A DNA stretch of 64,000 bases from positions 1-64,000 of the forward strand of contig NZ_CADCVZ010000054.1 of the NCBI RefSeq assembly GCF_902806265.1. Reading direction: 5' to 3'. The notes below the pieces were generated by a model, which worked only from the letters and a program-made list of their open reading frames with translations, ran no database searches and was not told the origin of the DNA. A program made the position numbers and the translations under genes. Below are positions 1-8,943 of this stretch, one piece after another. Every line of letters begins with the position of its first letter. The stretch's first letter is position 1. The stretch comes from an uncultured Sphingomonas sp. (lineage in GTDB: Bacteria; Pseudomonadota; Alphaproteobacteria; Sphingomonadales; Sphingomonadaceae).

Positions 1-141
1 CGTCATCAGCTACGACGAACACCCTGCCGCCGGATCGACAGCCAGGCCTGGATCTTCTTCAAGATTTTTCCGGCGCCGCCGCCGCCGTGCGTGCCGGAGT
101 CCGCTTTGCGTGCTGAAGTGCACTCCAGCGGCCCCACCTGA
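1..141. other. Window edge, no supported gene
   Basis: All three forward frames were read. None shows RTX repeats or another recognisable domain, and the frame that later encodes RTX repeats is closed by TGA at 139-141. The reverse-strand reading frames here are compositional shadows of the GC-rich repeats. The stretch may be a degraded 5' part of the following gene, but the sequence does not show this. Confidence 0.5.
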
Positions 142-792
142 CGCTCCGTCTCGCCGCGGAGCGGCGCGACGGGATGCCGCCCGCCGACGCCTAGGTGGCT
201 GCTGCTTGGGGCGCCAGCGGCACTGCTGCCGGGTCGGACTTCCCGCGCCGACGACGACCACCTCTTCGGCAGTGACGGCAACGACGTCGAGACCGGCGAC
301 GCCGGCAACGACCACCTCGACGGCGGCGCCGGCGACGACCAGCTGAATGGCCGGGAAGGCGACGATCATTTGTTCGGAGGTGCCGGCAACGACCTGCTCC
401 ACGGAAGTTATGGCACCGATACTCTGACAGGCGGCGCGGGCGCCGACATCTTCAGCTACACGTCAGCGATCGACGGGAACGACGTCATTCTCGACTTCAA
501 CCGGGCCGAGGGTGACAAGATCGACATCTCTGGCAGCGATTCCAACCTGTCTGGTAAGGACGGACAAACGGGCTGGTGGTTCGCTGGGGACAGCTACCGC
601 TCCGACCTGCAGAGCGACGGTCGGGGGCAGATTGTGGTCATTGCGAACGGCGACGGGACCTACACCTTCAGCGCATACTACGCCAACACGACCACGCCGC
701 ACATCCAGACGATCGTCAATACGGCGGTGACCGTTACCGACTTTATCGGGGTCACGGACGCCCCACCAGCAGCGATGGGTTTGGTCTTCTGA
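142..792 (+). pseudogene. RTX calcium-binding protein, 3' remnant
   Basis: From about position 250 the frame encodes seven tandem glycine/aspartate-rich nonapeptides of the RTX type (GGAGNDLL, GGAGADIF and variants). A C-terminal segment rich in Asp, Asn and aromatic residues follows, like the ends of serralysin-type and other type I-secreted proteins. RTX repeats bind calcium outside the cell and precede the C-terminal secretion signal. The frame is open from 142 to the TGA at 790-792 but has no ATG or GTG before the repeats. The first TTG is at 370, inside a repeat. The upstream 100 codons are proline/arginine-rich and do not look like coding sequence. I therefore call it a truncated or frame-disrupted remnant, although an assembly error at the left edge is possible. 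It converges on lysK. Confidence 0.6.
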
Positions 793-824
793 GCTATCTG
801 GTAGCGGCCGGTGGGTCCCGCTGA

Positions 825-2396
825 TCAGGCCAAGGCTGCGGCTATCAGCCGCCGCGTGTTCTCGACGCCGTAGAGCGCGATAAAGCTGCCCATGCGAGGT
901 CCATCGCTGCTTCCGAGCAGGATCTCGTACAACGCTTGGAACCAGTGGCGCAGGCTGTCGAACGGATGGCGCTTGCCGATCTCGAAGACTTCGGTCTGGA
1001 TCACGTCGGAACGGGTGTCGGGCGGCAGCTGCGCCAGGTAGCGGTCGACTTCGCGCAGTGCGTCGATCTCGTGCCCGACTGGCGCGCGCCGCTGTAGGGT
1101 GGGCACGACGAAGTCACGCGCATAGTTCACGGCCAGGCCGATGAGCTCGTCCAGCTCCGGGTTCGCTTCCGGTGAGCAGGCGGGATTGTAGCGGCGGACG
1201 AAGCGCCAGGCGGTGTCCTTGTCCTGCACGCCCGGCAGGCTGGTTAGGTTGAGCAGCAGGCCGAAGCTGACTGGCAAGCTGTAGGGCTCGGGCACCGCGC
1301 CGTCGTGGATGTGGTGCACGGGGTTGCCGAGGCGCTGCTCGACCGGCTGCTCAGGCCACTTGCCCCGGAACTGCCAATATTCGTCGATCGCGCGCGGGAT
1401 CAGCCCGAGGTGGAGGCTCTTGGCCTTCTTCGGCTCGCGGTAGAGGTAGAACTCCAGGCTCTTCTCGCTGCCGTAGGTAAGCCATTGCTCCAGGCTGAGG
1501 CCGTTGCCCTTGGACTTGCTGATCTTCTCGCCGCGCTCGTCGAGAAACATTTCGTAGTTGAAGCCCTCGGGCGGGCGGCCGCCGAGGACGCGGGCGATCT
1601 TGCCCGACTGGATCGTGCTGTCGATCAGGTCCTTGCCGGCCATCTCGTAGTCGACGCCGAGCGCCACCCAACGCATCGCCCAGTCCACCTTCCATTGAAG
1701 CTTGGCCAGGCCGCCGAGGGCCGACTGCGTGACCTCTTGCCCATCCTCGTCGGTGAAGGCGACCGTGCCCGCTTCGGCGTCGACCACGCGCACGGGCACC
1801 TGCAGGACCCGGCCGGTGGTCGGCGAGATCGGAAGCACGGGCGAATAGGTTTGGCGGCGCTCTTCACGTAAGGTCGGGAGCATGACGCCGAGGATGTCGT
1901 CGTAGCGGCGCAGCACCTCGCGCAGCGTCTCGTCGAAGCGGCCGCTCCTGTAGCATTCGGTCGAGCTCAGGAACTCGTAGTCGAAGCCGAACCGGTCGAG
2001 GAAGCGGCGCAGCATGGCGTTATTGTGGTGCGCGAAGCTTTCGTGTTCGCCGAATGGGTCGGGAACTTGCGTCAGCGGCCGGCCGAGATGCTCCCGCAGC
2101 AGCTCGGCATTGGGAACATTGTCCGGCACCTTGCGCAGCCCGTCCAGGTCGTCGCTGAAAGCGATCAGCGTGGTCGGCGCTCCGCCGGTGAGCGTCCGGT
2201 AGGCGTGCATCACCCAGGTGGTGCGCAGGACCTCGGTGAAGGTGCCGATGTGCGGCAGGCCGGAGGGACCGTAGCCGGTCTCGAACACCGTGGGCGCGCC
2301 ATCGGGCTTCCCCTCGGGCCAGCGCTTCAGCAGCTTGCGCGCTTCCTCGAACGGCCAGGCCTTGGAGGTCATCGCCGCGTCGCGCAGGTCGTTCAC
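825..2396 (-). CDS. lysK: Lysyl-tRNA synthetase, class I
   Basis: Charges tRNA-Lys with lysine in the cytoplasm. This is the archaeal-type class I enzyme, which in bacteria is found mainly in alphaproteobacteria and spirochaetes, and is unrelated to the usual class II LysRS. The class I signatures are clear: the HIGH-type motif PHIG at residues 48-51 and the KMSKS-type loop KISKSKGNG at 291-299. About 523 residues is normal for the family. I chose GTG at 2396 because it gives the family-typical N-terminus NDLRDAAMTSKAWPFEEARK and has an AAGGG stretch just upstream. ATG at 2372 is the alternative. The frame stays open further upstream, but that part would overlap the divergent helicase gene. 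Transcribed divergently from the DinG-type helicase with 37 bp between the starts. Confidence 0.93.
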   Translation of the reverse strand: MNDLRDAAMTSKAWPFEEARKLLKRWPEGKPDGAPTVFETGYGPSGLPHIGTFTEVLRTTWVMHAYRTLTGGAPTTLIAFSDDLDGLRKVPDNVPNAELLREHLGRPLTQVPDPFGEHESFAHHNNAMLRRFLDRFGFDYEFLSSTECYRSGRFDETLREVLRRYDDILGVMLPTLREERRQTYSPVLPISPTTGRVLQVPVRVVDAEAGTVAFTDEDGQEVTQSALGGLAKLQWKVDWAMRWVALGVDYEMAGKDLIDSTIQSGKIARVLGGRPPEGFNYEMFLDERGEKISKSKGNGLSLEQWLTYGSEKSLEFYLYREPKKAKSLHLGLIPRAIDEYWQFRGKWPEQPVEQRLGNPVHHIHDGAVPEPYSLPVSFGLLLNLTSLPGVQDKDTAWRFVRRYNPACSPEANPELDELIGLAVNYARDFVVPTLQRRAPVGHEIDALREVDRYLAQLPPDTRSDVIQTEVFEIGKRHPFDSLRHWFQALYEILLGSSDGPRMGSFIALYGVENTRRLIAAALA

Positions 2397-2433
2397 TGTT
2401 GCCCTTTCGTTCTCACCGCGCCACATCAGGCAA

Positions 2434-5160
2434 GTGGCCGCTCCTTTGCCCCTTCCCGCGCTGCACGCAAGCCACGCCGGCATCTGGATCGCCGGCGCGA
2501 ACGGCGGTGTGCGCGAGGTCGGGCGCGGGCAGGCGATCGGGCAGCTCGCGGAAACGCCGCACATCCTCCTGAACGCTCCGCTGGTCGGGCAGCGGCTGGG
2601 CTATGGTGAGGTGAGCGGGCTGGACCTGCTGGAGCTGTTCGCCTTCATCCACCCCGCGCGGTTCGCGGTGCCGACGGTGGCGGGGATGGCGCGGGCGGTC
2701 GGCGTGGCGGTGCCGACCGGGGAATCGGAGTTCGCCGCGGCGCTGCAGGCGATCGCCGGGCGCTTGCTGGCCGTGCCGGACGGTGAGTGGCCCGAACGTG
2801 AGGGCGCATGGACCAGCAACGCCACCCTGCACCGGCTCGGCTGGGGCTGGGCGGGGCTGGTCGGGCAGCGGCTGCGGCGGCCCGACAAGGCCGAGCGGAT
2901 GCTGTTCTCGCGGCTGGCGACCTGGGAAGAGGGCGCCGAGCGGCCGCCGCCGCGAACGGTGCGGATCGGGGCAGACGAGGCAGAGACGCGGCTGACCAAG
3001 CTCACGGGGCAGGGGGCGGAGACGCGCGAAGGGCAAAGGGCGCTCGCCGGCGCAGTGGCGGGCGTGTTCGCACCCCGCGCCGCGCGGGATGCGCCCAACC
3101 TGCTGCTGGCCGAAGCTGGGACGGGAATCGGCAAGACGTTGGGCTATCTCGCCCCCGCGTCGCTGTGGGCGGAAAAGGCGGGCGGGCCGGTGTGGGTGTC
3201 GACCTACACCAAGGCGCTGCAACGGCAACTCGATGCCGAGGGCGCGCGGCTCCACGCCGACCCCGATGAGCGCAAGCGGCGGATCGTAGTCCGCAAGGGC
3301 CGCGAGAACTACCTGTGCCTGCTCAACCTGGAAGATGCGCTACAGGGCGCGTTCTCGGGCCGGGCGGCGGTGCTGGCCCAGCTGGTTGGGCGCTGGGCGG
3401 CCTACACCAAGGACGGTGACATGGTCGGTGGCGACCTGCCGGGCTGGCTGCCGAGCCTGTTCCGGCGCGCGGGGGCGACCGCGCTGACCGACCGCCGCGG
3501 CGAATGCGTCTACGCCGGCTGCCCGCATTACCGGCGCTGCTTCATCGAGCGGGCCGAGCGGTCCAGCCGGGAGGCTGACCTGGTGATCGCCAACCACGCG
3601 CTGGTGATGGTCAACGCCGCCCGGGCGCGGATGAGCCGGCCACCCGAACGCATCGTCTTCGACGAAGGGCATCATCTGTTCGATGCCGCCGACTCGACCT
3701 TCGCGGTGGCGCTGACCGGGCAGGAGACGATCGAGCTGCGGCGCTGGATCATGGGCCCGGAGAAGAGCTCGCGCGGGCGGCGCCGGGGCCTGTCGGCGCG
3801 ATTGATGGACGTGGCCAGCTACGACGACGGGGGCGGCGAAGCGCTCGAGTCGGCGGTCGAGGCGGCACGGGCGCTACCGTCCGATGGATGGCTCGGGCGC
3901 ATCGCCGAAGGCGCGCCGTTCGGATCGGTGGAGCGGCTGCTCTCGCAGGTGCGCGGGACCGTTTACGCCAGGGCGCGGGCGCAGGACGCGGGGTATGGTC
4001 TCGAGACCGAACTGGCGGAGCCAGATGGCGAGCTTGTCGCGGCCGCGGCCGGTGCGCTGGAGGCACTGGAGTCCCTGCAAAAGCCGTTGGCGGCGCTCGG
4101 GCGGCGGCTGGAAGCGGTGCTGGAAGACGCGCCAGACTGGCTCGACGCCGCGGCCCGGGCGCGGGTGGAAGGTGCGATCGCCGGCCTGACCTGGCGCGGC
4201 GGAGCGCTTGCAGCCTGGTGCCAGCTGCTGGCCCGGATCGGCGGTGCGGCCGATCCCGAGTTCGTCGACTGGCTGAGCGTGGACCGGGTCGAGGGCCGTG
4301 AGTTCGACATCGGCATTCAGCGCCGCTGGCTCGACCCCACGCGGCCGCTCGCGGCGACCGTGCTGGCTCCGGCGCACGGAGTGCTGGTGACCTCGGCGAC
4401 GCTGCGCGGCGGCGGCGAGGACTGGGCGGCGGCGGAGGCACGGACCGGCGCGCTGCACCTGCCACGGCCTGCGGAGCGGTTCGAAGCGGCGAGCCCGTTC
4501 GACTATCCCAATTCGGCCGAGGTGCTCATCGTCACCGACATCGGCCGCAACGACCTGCCCGCGCTGGCCGGCGCCTATGCCCGACTGATCGAGGCGGCGG
4601 GCGGCGGCACGCTGGGGCTGTTCACCGCGGTGCAGCGGCTGAAGGCGGTGCATGCGCGGATTGCGGACCGGCTGGCGCGCGAAGGCTTGCCGCTGCTCGC
4701 CCAGCATGTCGATCCGATCGATACGGGCACGCTGGTCGACATCTTCCGCGACGATCCGCGCTCCAGCCTGCTTGGCACCGACGCGCTGCGCGACGGGGTC
4801 GACGTGCCGGGCGAGTCGCTCCGGCTGGTAGTGATGGAGCGGGTGCCCTGGCCAAGGCCGACCGTGCTCCACGGCGCGCGGCGGATGGCCGGGGGCGGGT
4901 CGGCCTACGACGACCGGGTAGTCAAGGCACGGCTGGCGCAGGCGTTCGGCCGACTGATCCGACGGCAGGGCGACCGGGGCAAGTTCGTGATCCTGTCCGC
5001 CGCCTGTCCCTCGCGCCTGCTCACTGCCTTTCCGGTGGGAGTGCCCGTGCGCCGGGTGACGCTTGCCGAAGCCATCGCGCGGGTGGGGGCTGGGTCAGTC
5101 CTCGAGCAGGCTGGCCAGCTGCTGCCGCAGCCGGCGGAGGTCGTCGGCGGAGACTCCTGA
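2434..5160 (+). CDS. DinG-type ATP-dependent DNA helicase
   Basis: Superfamily 2 helicase of the XPD/DinG branch, about 908 residues, expected to unwind DNA 5' to 3' during repair or R-loop removal. Walker A GTGIGKT lies near residues 229-235 and the Walker B variant DEGHH begins near 410. Four cysteines (about 295, 358, 363 and 369, the last three in [12 protein letters not shown]) are placed as in the FeS domain of this family. The C-terminal half has the second RecA domain, ending in [14 protein letters not shown]. The N-terminal 200 residues are not like E. coli DinG, but they match the long form I associate with sphingomonads. GTG at 2434 (followed by [16 protein letters not shown]) is preferred; the frame is open further upstream into lysK. 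Its last 66 bp overlap the convergent merR gene. Confidence 0.85.
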   Translation: MAAPLPLPALHASHAGIWIAGANGGVREVGRGQAIGQLAETPHILLNAPLVGQRLGYGEVSGLDLLELFAFIHPARFAVPTVAGMARAVGVAVPTGESEFAAALQAIAGRLLAVPDGEWPEREGAWTSNATLHRLGWGWAGLVGQRLRRPDKAERMLFSRLATWEEGAERPPPRTVRIGADEAETRLTKLTGQGAETREGQRALAGAVAGVFAPRAARDAPNLLLAEAGTGIGKTLGYLAPASLWAEKAGGPVWVSTYTKALQRQLDAEGARLHADPDERKRRIVVRKGRENYLCLLNLEDALQGAFSGRAAVLAQLVGRWAAYTKDGDMVGGDLPGWLPSLFRRAGATALTDRRGECVYAGCPHYRRCFIERAERSSREADLVIANHALVMVNAARARMSRPPERIVFDEGHHLFDAADSTFAVALTGQETIELRRWIMGPEKSSRGRRRGLSARLMDVASYDDGGGEALESAVEAARALPSDGWLGRIAEGAPFGSVERLLSQVRGTVYARARAQDAGYGLETELAEPDGELVAAAAGALEALESLQKPLAALGRRLEAVLEDAPDWLDAAARARVEGAIAGLTWRGGALAAWCQLLARIGGAADPEFVDWLSVDRVEGREFDIGIQRRWLDPTRPLAATVLAPAHGVLVTSATLRGGGEDWAAAEARTGALHLPRPAERFEAASPFDYPNSAEVLIVTDIGRNDLPALAGAYARLIEAAGGGTLGLFTAVQRLKAVHARIADRLAREGLPLLAQHVDPIDTGTLVDIFRDDPRSSLLGTDALRDGVDVPGESLRLVVMERVPWPRPTVLHGARRMAGGGSAYDDRVVKARLAQAFGRLIRRQGDRGKFVILSAACPSRLLTAFPVGVPVRRVTLAEAIARVGAGSVLEQAGQLLPQPAEVVGGDS

Positions 5161-5448
5161 CCCGTTGCCGTTCAACGGTATCGCCGGCCCGTCGGACACA
5201 TCCACCTGCCCGTCGCGAAGCAGCTTCTGCACCCCGCGCACCGTGTAACCTTCATGGGTAAGCAGCTGGTGGATGCGCCGGGCAAGCTCCACGTCGGCCG
5301 GCCGGTAGTAGCGGCGGTTGCCCGCGCGCTGCAGCGGCTTCAGCGGGAACTTGGACTCCCAATAGCGCAGGATATGCTGCGGGACGCCCAGCTCTTCGGA
5401 GAGTTCGCCGATGGTCCGGAAGGCGTCGGGCGCCTTGCTGCCGGCCAC
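5095..5448 (-). CDS. MerR-family transcriptional regulator
   Basis: Small DNA-binding protein of 117 residues. It has an N-terminal MerR winged helix (about residues 10-80: [20 protein letters not shown], followed by RRYYRP) and a short helical tail ending in [14 protein letters not shown]. It lacks the cysteine-bearing effector domain of metal-sensing MerR proteins. It follows ihfA by 15 bp on the same strand and is probably co-transcribed; an ihfA-merR pair is common in alphaproteobacteria. Its 3' end overlaps the convergent DinG-type helicase gene by 66 bp. The target genes cannot be inferred from sequence. Confidence 0.87.
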   Translation of the reverse strand: MAGSKAPDAFRTIGELSEELGVPQHILRYWESKFPLKPLQRAGNRRYYRPADVELARRIHQLLTHEGYTVRGVQKLLRDGQVDVSDGPAIPLNGNGSGVSADDLRRLRQQLASLLED

Positions 5449-5463
5449 CGCGCGCCCGTGCCT

Positions 5464-5799
5464 TTAGCCGCGCGCGACCTTGTCGCGCATCGTCTGGCTG
5501 GCCCGAAAGGTCATGACCCGGCGCGGCGCGATCGGCACTTCGACGCCGGTCTTCGGATTGCGGCCGACCCGCTCGCCCTTGTCGCGCAGGACAAAGCTGC
5601 CGAAGCCCGAGATCTTGACGTTCTCGCCTTCCGACAGCGAAGCGCACATATGGTGCAGCAACCGCTCCACCATGCCCGCCGACTCGGCTCGCGACAAACC
5701 AAGCCGACGGTGGACCACGTCGCTGAGGTCAGCCCGGGTCAGTGTGCCGCTTAGCGCTTCCTTGAACTGCCCATTCCGGGCAACACCGGCATCGGCCAT
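5464..5799 (-). CDS. ihfA: Integration host factor subunit alpha
   Basis: DNA-bending HU/IHF-family nucleoid protein, 111 residues, expected to pair with an IHF-beta subunit encoded elsewhere. The dimerisation helices ([20 protein letters not shown]) are followed by the beta-arm with [10 protein letters not shown] and its intercalating proline, typical of IhfA. An N-terminal extension of about 15 residues precedes the usual start, so a start nearer residue 10 is possible. Lies between fabH (108 bp upstream) and merR. The fabH-ihfA gap carries a short hairpin and may hold an additional promoter. Confidence 0.92.
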   Translation of the reverse strand: MADAGVARNGQFKEALSGTLTRADLSDVVHRRLGLSRAESAGMVERLLHHMCASLSEGENVKISGFGSFVLRDKGERVGRNPKTGVEVPIAPRRVMTFRASQTMRDKVARG

Positions 5800-5822
5800 T
5801 GTTGTTCTCCGCCCACCCTGTC

Positions 5823-5839
5823 GGCGCTCCCCCAGCGCC
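5823..5839 (-). other. Small hairpin in ihfA leader
   Basis: Perfect 6-bp inverted repeat, read on the minus strand as GGCGCT-GGGGG-AGCGCC, in the fabH-ihfA gap about 24 bases 5' of the ihfA start. No U-tract follows, so it is not a classical terminator. It could be an attenuator, an mRNA-stabilising stem, or chance in GC-rich DNA. Confidence 0.35.
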
Positions 5840-5907
5840 CAATTGCTAAACTAACCTAGAACAGGCTTTGTCAGCAACCTGACCAAGAGCACATTTTCGA
5901 CGAAATA

Positions 5908-6879
5908 TCAAAAGCGCACGGCAGCCGCCCCCCAGGTGAAGCCACCACCCATGGCTTCCAGGACCACCAGGTCGCCCTGTTTGATCCGGCCATCCTTGAC
6001 TGCCACGTCGAGGGCCAGCGGAACTGAGGCGGCCGATGTGTTGGCGTGCTGGTCCACCGTCAGCACCACCCGGTCGGACGATAAGCCCAGTTTGCGGGCG
6101 GTCGCGTCGATGATGCGGGCGTTCGCCTGGTGGGGGACAACCCAATCGACCTCGTCGGCGGTCAGCCCGGCCACGCCAAGCACCTCGGTCAGGACGTCGG
6201 CAAGGTTGACCACCGCGTGGCGGAACACCTCGCGGCCCTTCATGCGCAGCTTGCCGACAGTGCCCGTGGTCGACGGACCGCCATCGACGTACAGCATGTC
6301 GCTGTGCCGGCCATCGGCGTGGAGGCGGGTCGCCAGGATCCCGCGGGTGCCTTCCTCCGCCTTGAGGACGACCGCGCCCGCGCCGTCGCCGAACAGCACG
6401 CAGGTGGTGCGGTCCTCCCAATCGAGGATGCGGCTGAACGTCTCCGCGCCGATTACCAGGGCGGTGTCGGCGTTGCCCGCGCGCAGCATCGCGTCCGCAA
6501 CTGACAGCGCGTAAAGAAAGCCGGTGCAGACCGCATGCACGTCAAACGCGATGCAGTCGCCAACCCCGAGCATGGCCTGGACCCGCGTCGCGGAGGAGGG
6601 AAAGGTCTGATCGGGGGTGGCGGTTGCAAGCACGATGAGGTCGATCTCGCCCGGCTCCAGCCCAGCTTGCTCCAACGCTTTGCGGCTGGCCTCGGTGGCC
6701 AGGGTCGCGGTGGTCTCGCCATCCCCCGCAATGTAACGCGTCCGGATGCCGGTCCGTTCGACGATCCACTCATCGGTGGTATCGACCTGCGCCGCGAGTT
6801 CCGCATTGTCGACGCGCCGCTTTGGCAAGGCGGAGCCGACGCCGCCGATCACCGCCCGCCGCGCGACCTCAATCGTCAT
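5908..6879 (-). CDS. fabH: Beta-ketoacyl-ACP synthase III
   Basis: Starts type II fatty-acid synthesis by condensing acetyl-CoA with malonyl-ACP. The full catalytic triad is visible: Cys118 in AVCTGF, His250 in [10 protein letters not shown] and Asn280 in ANTSAASVP. The length of 323 residues is standard. The start codon overlaps the plsX stop by 4 bases, so it is translationally coupled to plsX in the rpmF-plsX-fabH operon that links phospholipid and fatty-acid initiation to ribosomal protein L32. FapR-type control is not expected in this lineage and none is seen. Confidence 0.97.
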   Translation of the reverse strand: MTIEVARRAVIGGVGSALPKRRVDNAELAAQVDTTDEWIVERTGIRTRYIAGDGETTATLATEASRKALEQAGLEPGEIDLIVLATATPDQTFPSSATRVQAMLGVGDCIAFDVHAVCTGFLYALSVADAMLRAGNADTALVIGAETFSRILDWEDRTTCVLFGDGAGAVVLKAEEGTRGILATRLHADGRHSDMLYVDGGPSTTGTVGKLRMKGREVFRHAVVNLADVLTEVLGVAGLTADEVDWVVPHQANARIIDATARKLGLSSDRVVLTVDQHANTSAASVPLALDVAVKDGRIKQGDLVVLEAMGGGFTWGAAAVRF

Positions 6880-7949
6880 TGCGCGGCTTCGGCGAAAGCG
6901 TGGGCACGGAAATTATCGAGGTCCTCGCCGATCCGCCGCGTGATGTCGTTGCGGACCATGCGGGCAGCAACCCCGATCGCGTTGCACACACCCTTGGCGT
7001 TTGCGCCGCCATGGCTCTTCACGACCAGGCCATTGAGGCCGAGGAAGACCGCGCCGTTATGGTTGTTGGGGTCGAGGTGGACCTTGAGCATGTGCAGCGC
7101 CGGACGGCTAAGCGCGAATCCGGCTTTGGAGCGGAGCGAGGAAGTGAAGGCACGGCGCAGGAGGTCGGTCACGAACCGGGCGGTGCCCTCCGCGGTCTTG
7201 AGGGCGATGTTGCCCGAAAAGCCGTCGGTCACCACCACGTCCATCTTGCCACGGGACAGCTGATCGCCTTCGGTGAAGCCGTCGAACTGCATCGGCAGGT
7301 AGCTCGCTTCGCGCAGCAGGGCGGCGGCTTCCTTGAGCTCGTCGGTACCCTTGAGCTCCTCGGTGCCGATGTTGAGCAGCTTCACGCGCGGCTTCTTCAG
7401 TCCGTTCACCGTTCGAGCATAGGCGGCGCCCATGACGGCGAACTGAACCAGATTCTGCACGTCGCATTCGGTGTTCGCGCCGAGATCGAGCATGATGACG
7501 TCGTGCTCGCCAAGCGTCGGCAGCAACGCCGCGAGCGCCGGGCGGTCGATGCCCGGCATGGTGCGAAGTGCCAGCTTGGCGATGGCCATCATGGCGCCGG
7601 TATTGCCAGCCGACAGGGCCGCATCGGCCTGGCCCTTCTTCACCGCACGAATGGCCATTCCCATCGACGTGGTCTTGGCGCGGCGGAGCGCCTGGCTGGG
7701 CTTTTCCGCGCTGCCGATCGCGTCGGGCGCGTGAACCACTTCGACCGAGCCCGCGGGAAAGCTTAACCTCTCCAGCTCTGGCCGTACCTGCGCCTCATCC
7801 CCGATCAGCAGGAAGCGAAGCGAAGGATCCGAACGGAGCGCACGGACGACCCCACCCAGCATCGCTGCCGGGCCGTTGTCGCCCCCCATTGCATCGATCG
7901 CAATCCGCGGCGTGCCGTTTAGACCGCTGCTGTCCGGACTGCGATTCAC
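6876..7949 (-). CDS. plsX: Phosphate acyltransferase PlsX
   Basis: Converts acyl-ACP to acyl-phosphate, the acyl donor for PlsY in phosphatidic acid synthesis; peripheral on the cytoplasmic membrane. 357 residues with the family-diagnostic N-terminus [13 protein letters not shown] and the central [12 protein letters not shown] segment. The start is taken as GTG at 7949, 14 bases after the rpmF stop. A few residues precede the conserved region and there is no alternative ATG before it. Overlaps fabH by 4 bases. Confidence 0.95.
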   Translation of the reverse strand: MNRSPDSSGLNGTPRIAIDAMGGDNGPAAMLGGVVRALRSDPSLRFLLIGDEAQVRPELERLSFPAGSVEVVHAPDAIGSAEKPSQALRRAKTTSMGMAIRAVKKGQADAALSAGNTGAMMAIAKLALRTMPGIDRPALAALLPTLGEHDVIMLDLGANTECDVQNLVQFAVMGAAYARTVNGLKKPRVKLLNIGTEELKGTDELKEAAALLREASYLPMQFDGFTEGDQLSRGKMDVVVTDGFSGNIALKTAEGTARFVTDLLRRAFTSSLRSKAGFALSRPALHMLKVHLDPNNHNGAVFLGLNGLVVKSHGGANAKGVCNAIGVAARMVRNDITRRIGEDLDNFRAHAFAEAAQ

Positions 7950-7963
7950 TGGGGGGTGGCCGC

Positions 7964-8143
7964 TCAGGCCTCGGTCGAGACGATCTCGCGGCCGTTATAA
8001 TGGCCGCAGGCGGTGCACAGATTGTGCGGCTTCTTGAGCTCGCCGCAGTTCGGGCACTCCTGGAAGCTCGCCGGGCTCAGCGCGTGGTGGCTGCGGCGCA
8101 TATTGCGCTTGGACGGCGACGTTTTTCTCTTGGGGACGGCCAT
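7964..8143 (-). CDS. rpmF: 50S ribosomal protein L32
   Basis: Short 59-residue protein starting [20 protein letters not shown], the conserved L32 N-terminus. Two CxxC pairs (Cys30/33 and Cys43/46) form a zinc ribbon, so this is the zinc-binding C+ form. First gene of the rpmF-plsX-fabH operon. The 135 bp upstream separate it from the MBL-fold hydrolase gene and should contain the promoter, though I cannot pick convincing -35/-10 boxes. Confidence 0.96.
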   Translation of the reverse strand: MAVPKRKTSPSKRNMRRSHHALSPASFQECPNCGELKKPHNLCTACGHYNGREIVSTEA

Positions 8144-8278
8144 TGCGGCACCTGTTCTCGTGTTGGCTCAAACAAAATGCGACGAACCTCGCCTCGGCTC
8201 GAACGGGTTGCCCCGCGGCGGCGAAGGATCGTCGCGAACGATGGGGCCTATAGCGGAAAGCTCCGGACGCGCAAGCCG

Positions 8279-8941
8279 TTAGGCCGCGGCCAGCACGCGG
8301 TCGCTGACGAAGGGGTTGGAGGCACGCTCCCGCGCGAAGGTCGAGGCGGGGCCGTGGCCGGGGATGAAGGCGGTGTCGTTGCCCATCGGCCAGAGCTCGC
8401 GAACCACGCTGTCGAGTAGCGCCTGGTGGTCGCTTCGCGGGAAGTCGGTCCGGCCGATCGAGCCCGCGAACAGCACGTCGCCGACGATCGCCAGCTTGGA
8501 AGCCGCGTGGTGGAAGACGACGTGGCCAGGCGTGTGGCCGGGGCAGTGGTGAACCGCGAAGCTCAGCTCCCCGACAGTCAACGTATCGCCGCCGTCGAGC
8601 CAGCGCGAGGGTTCGAACGAACGGCCCTCGATGCCATAGCGAGCGCCGTCCTCGGCCAGCGTGGCGATCAGCCAGCGGTCCTCCTCGTGCGGTCCCTCGA
8701 TCGGCACGCCGAGTTCCTCCGCGAAGATCCCGGCCTGGCCGCAATGGTCGATGTGGCCGTGGGTCAGCAGGATCTTCTCGACCGTCACGCCCGTTTGCGC
8801 GACTGCCGCGCGGAGCTTGGGCAGGTCGCCGCCGGGATCGACGAACGCGGCCTTCATGGTCGCGGTGCACCAGATGAGGCTGCAGTTCTGCTGCAGCGAC
8901 GTGACCGGGATCATCGCCGCCTTGAGCGCGGGCTCACCCAC
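8279..8941 (-). CDS. MBL-fold hydrolase, glyoxalase II-like
   Basis: Single-domain metallo-beta-lactamase fold enzyme of about 220 residues. The metal-binding motif THGHIDH places His61, His63, Asp65 and His66. Further ligand-region motifs are HHCPGHTPGH, IVGDVLF and FIPGHGP. This matches the YcbL-like group of hydroxyacylglutathione hydrolases, which cleave thioesters such as S-lactoylglutathione. Substrate is inferred from family only. GTG at 8941 gives a family-like N-terminus (EPALKAA) and sits 2 bases beyond the S9 peptidase stop; ATG at 8914 is the fallback. Likely third gene of a dipeptidase/peptidase operon in reverse order: S9 peptidase ends immediately upstream. Confidence 0.85.
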   Translation of the reverse strand: MGEPALKAAMIPVTSLQQNCSLIWCTATMKAAFVDPGGDLPKLRAAVAQTGVTVEKILLTHGHIDHCGQAGIFAEELGVPIEGPHEEDRWLIATLAEDGARYGIEGRSFEPSRWLDGGDTLTVGELSFAVHHCPGHTPGHVVFHHAASKLAIVGDVLFAGSIGRTDFPRSDHQALLDSVVRELWPMGNDTAFIPGHGPASTFARERASNPFVSDRVLAAA

Positions 8942-8943
8942 GT

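Noticed and set aside
10-402. Long minus-strand open frame rich in Val, Ala and Gly opposite the RTX region
   Set aside because: It is the antisense reading of GGNGD-type repeats; repetitive composition only, no domain or ribosome-binding site.
1305-1871. Plus-strand open frame antisense to lysK
   Set aside because: High GC third positions of the true gene keep the antisense frame open; no homology pattern and it overlaps a certain gene completely.
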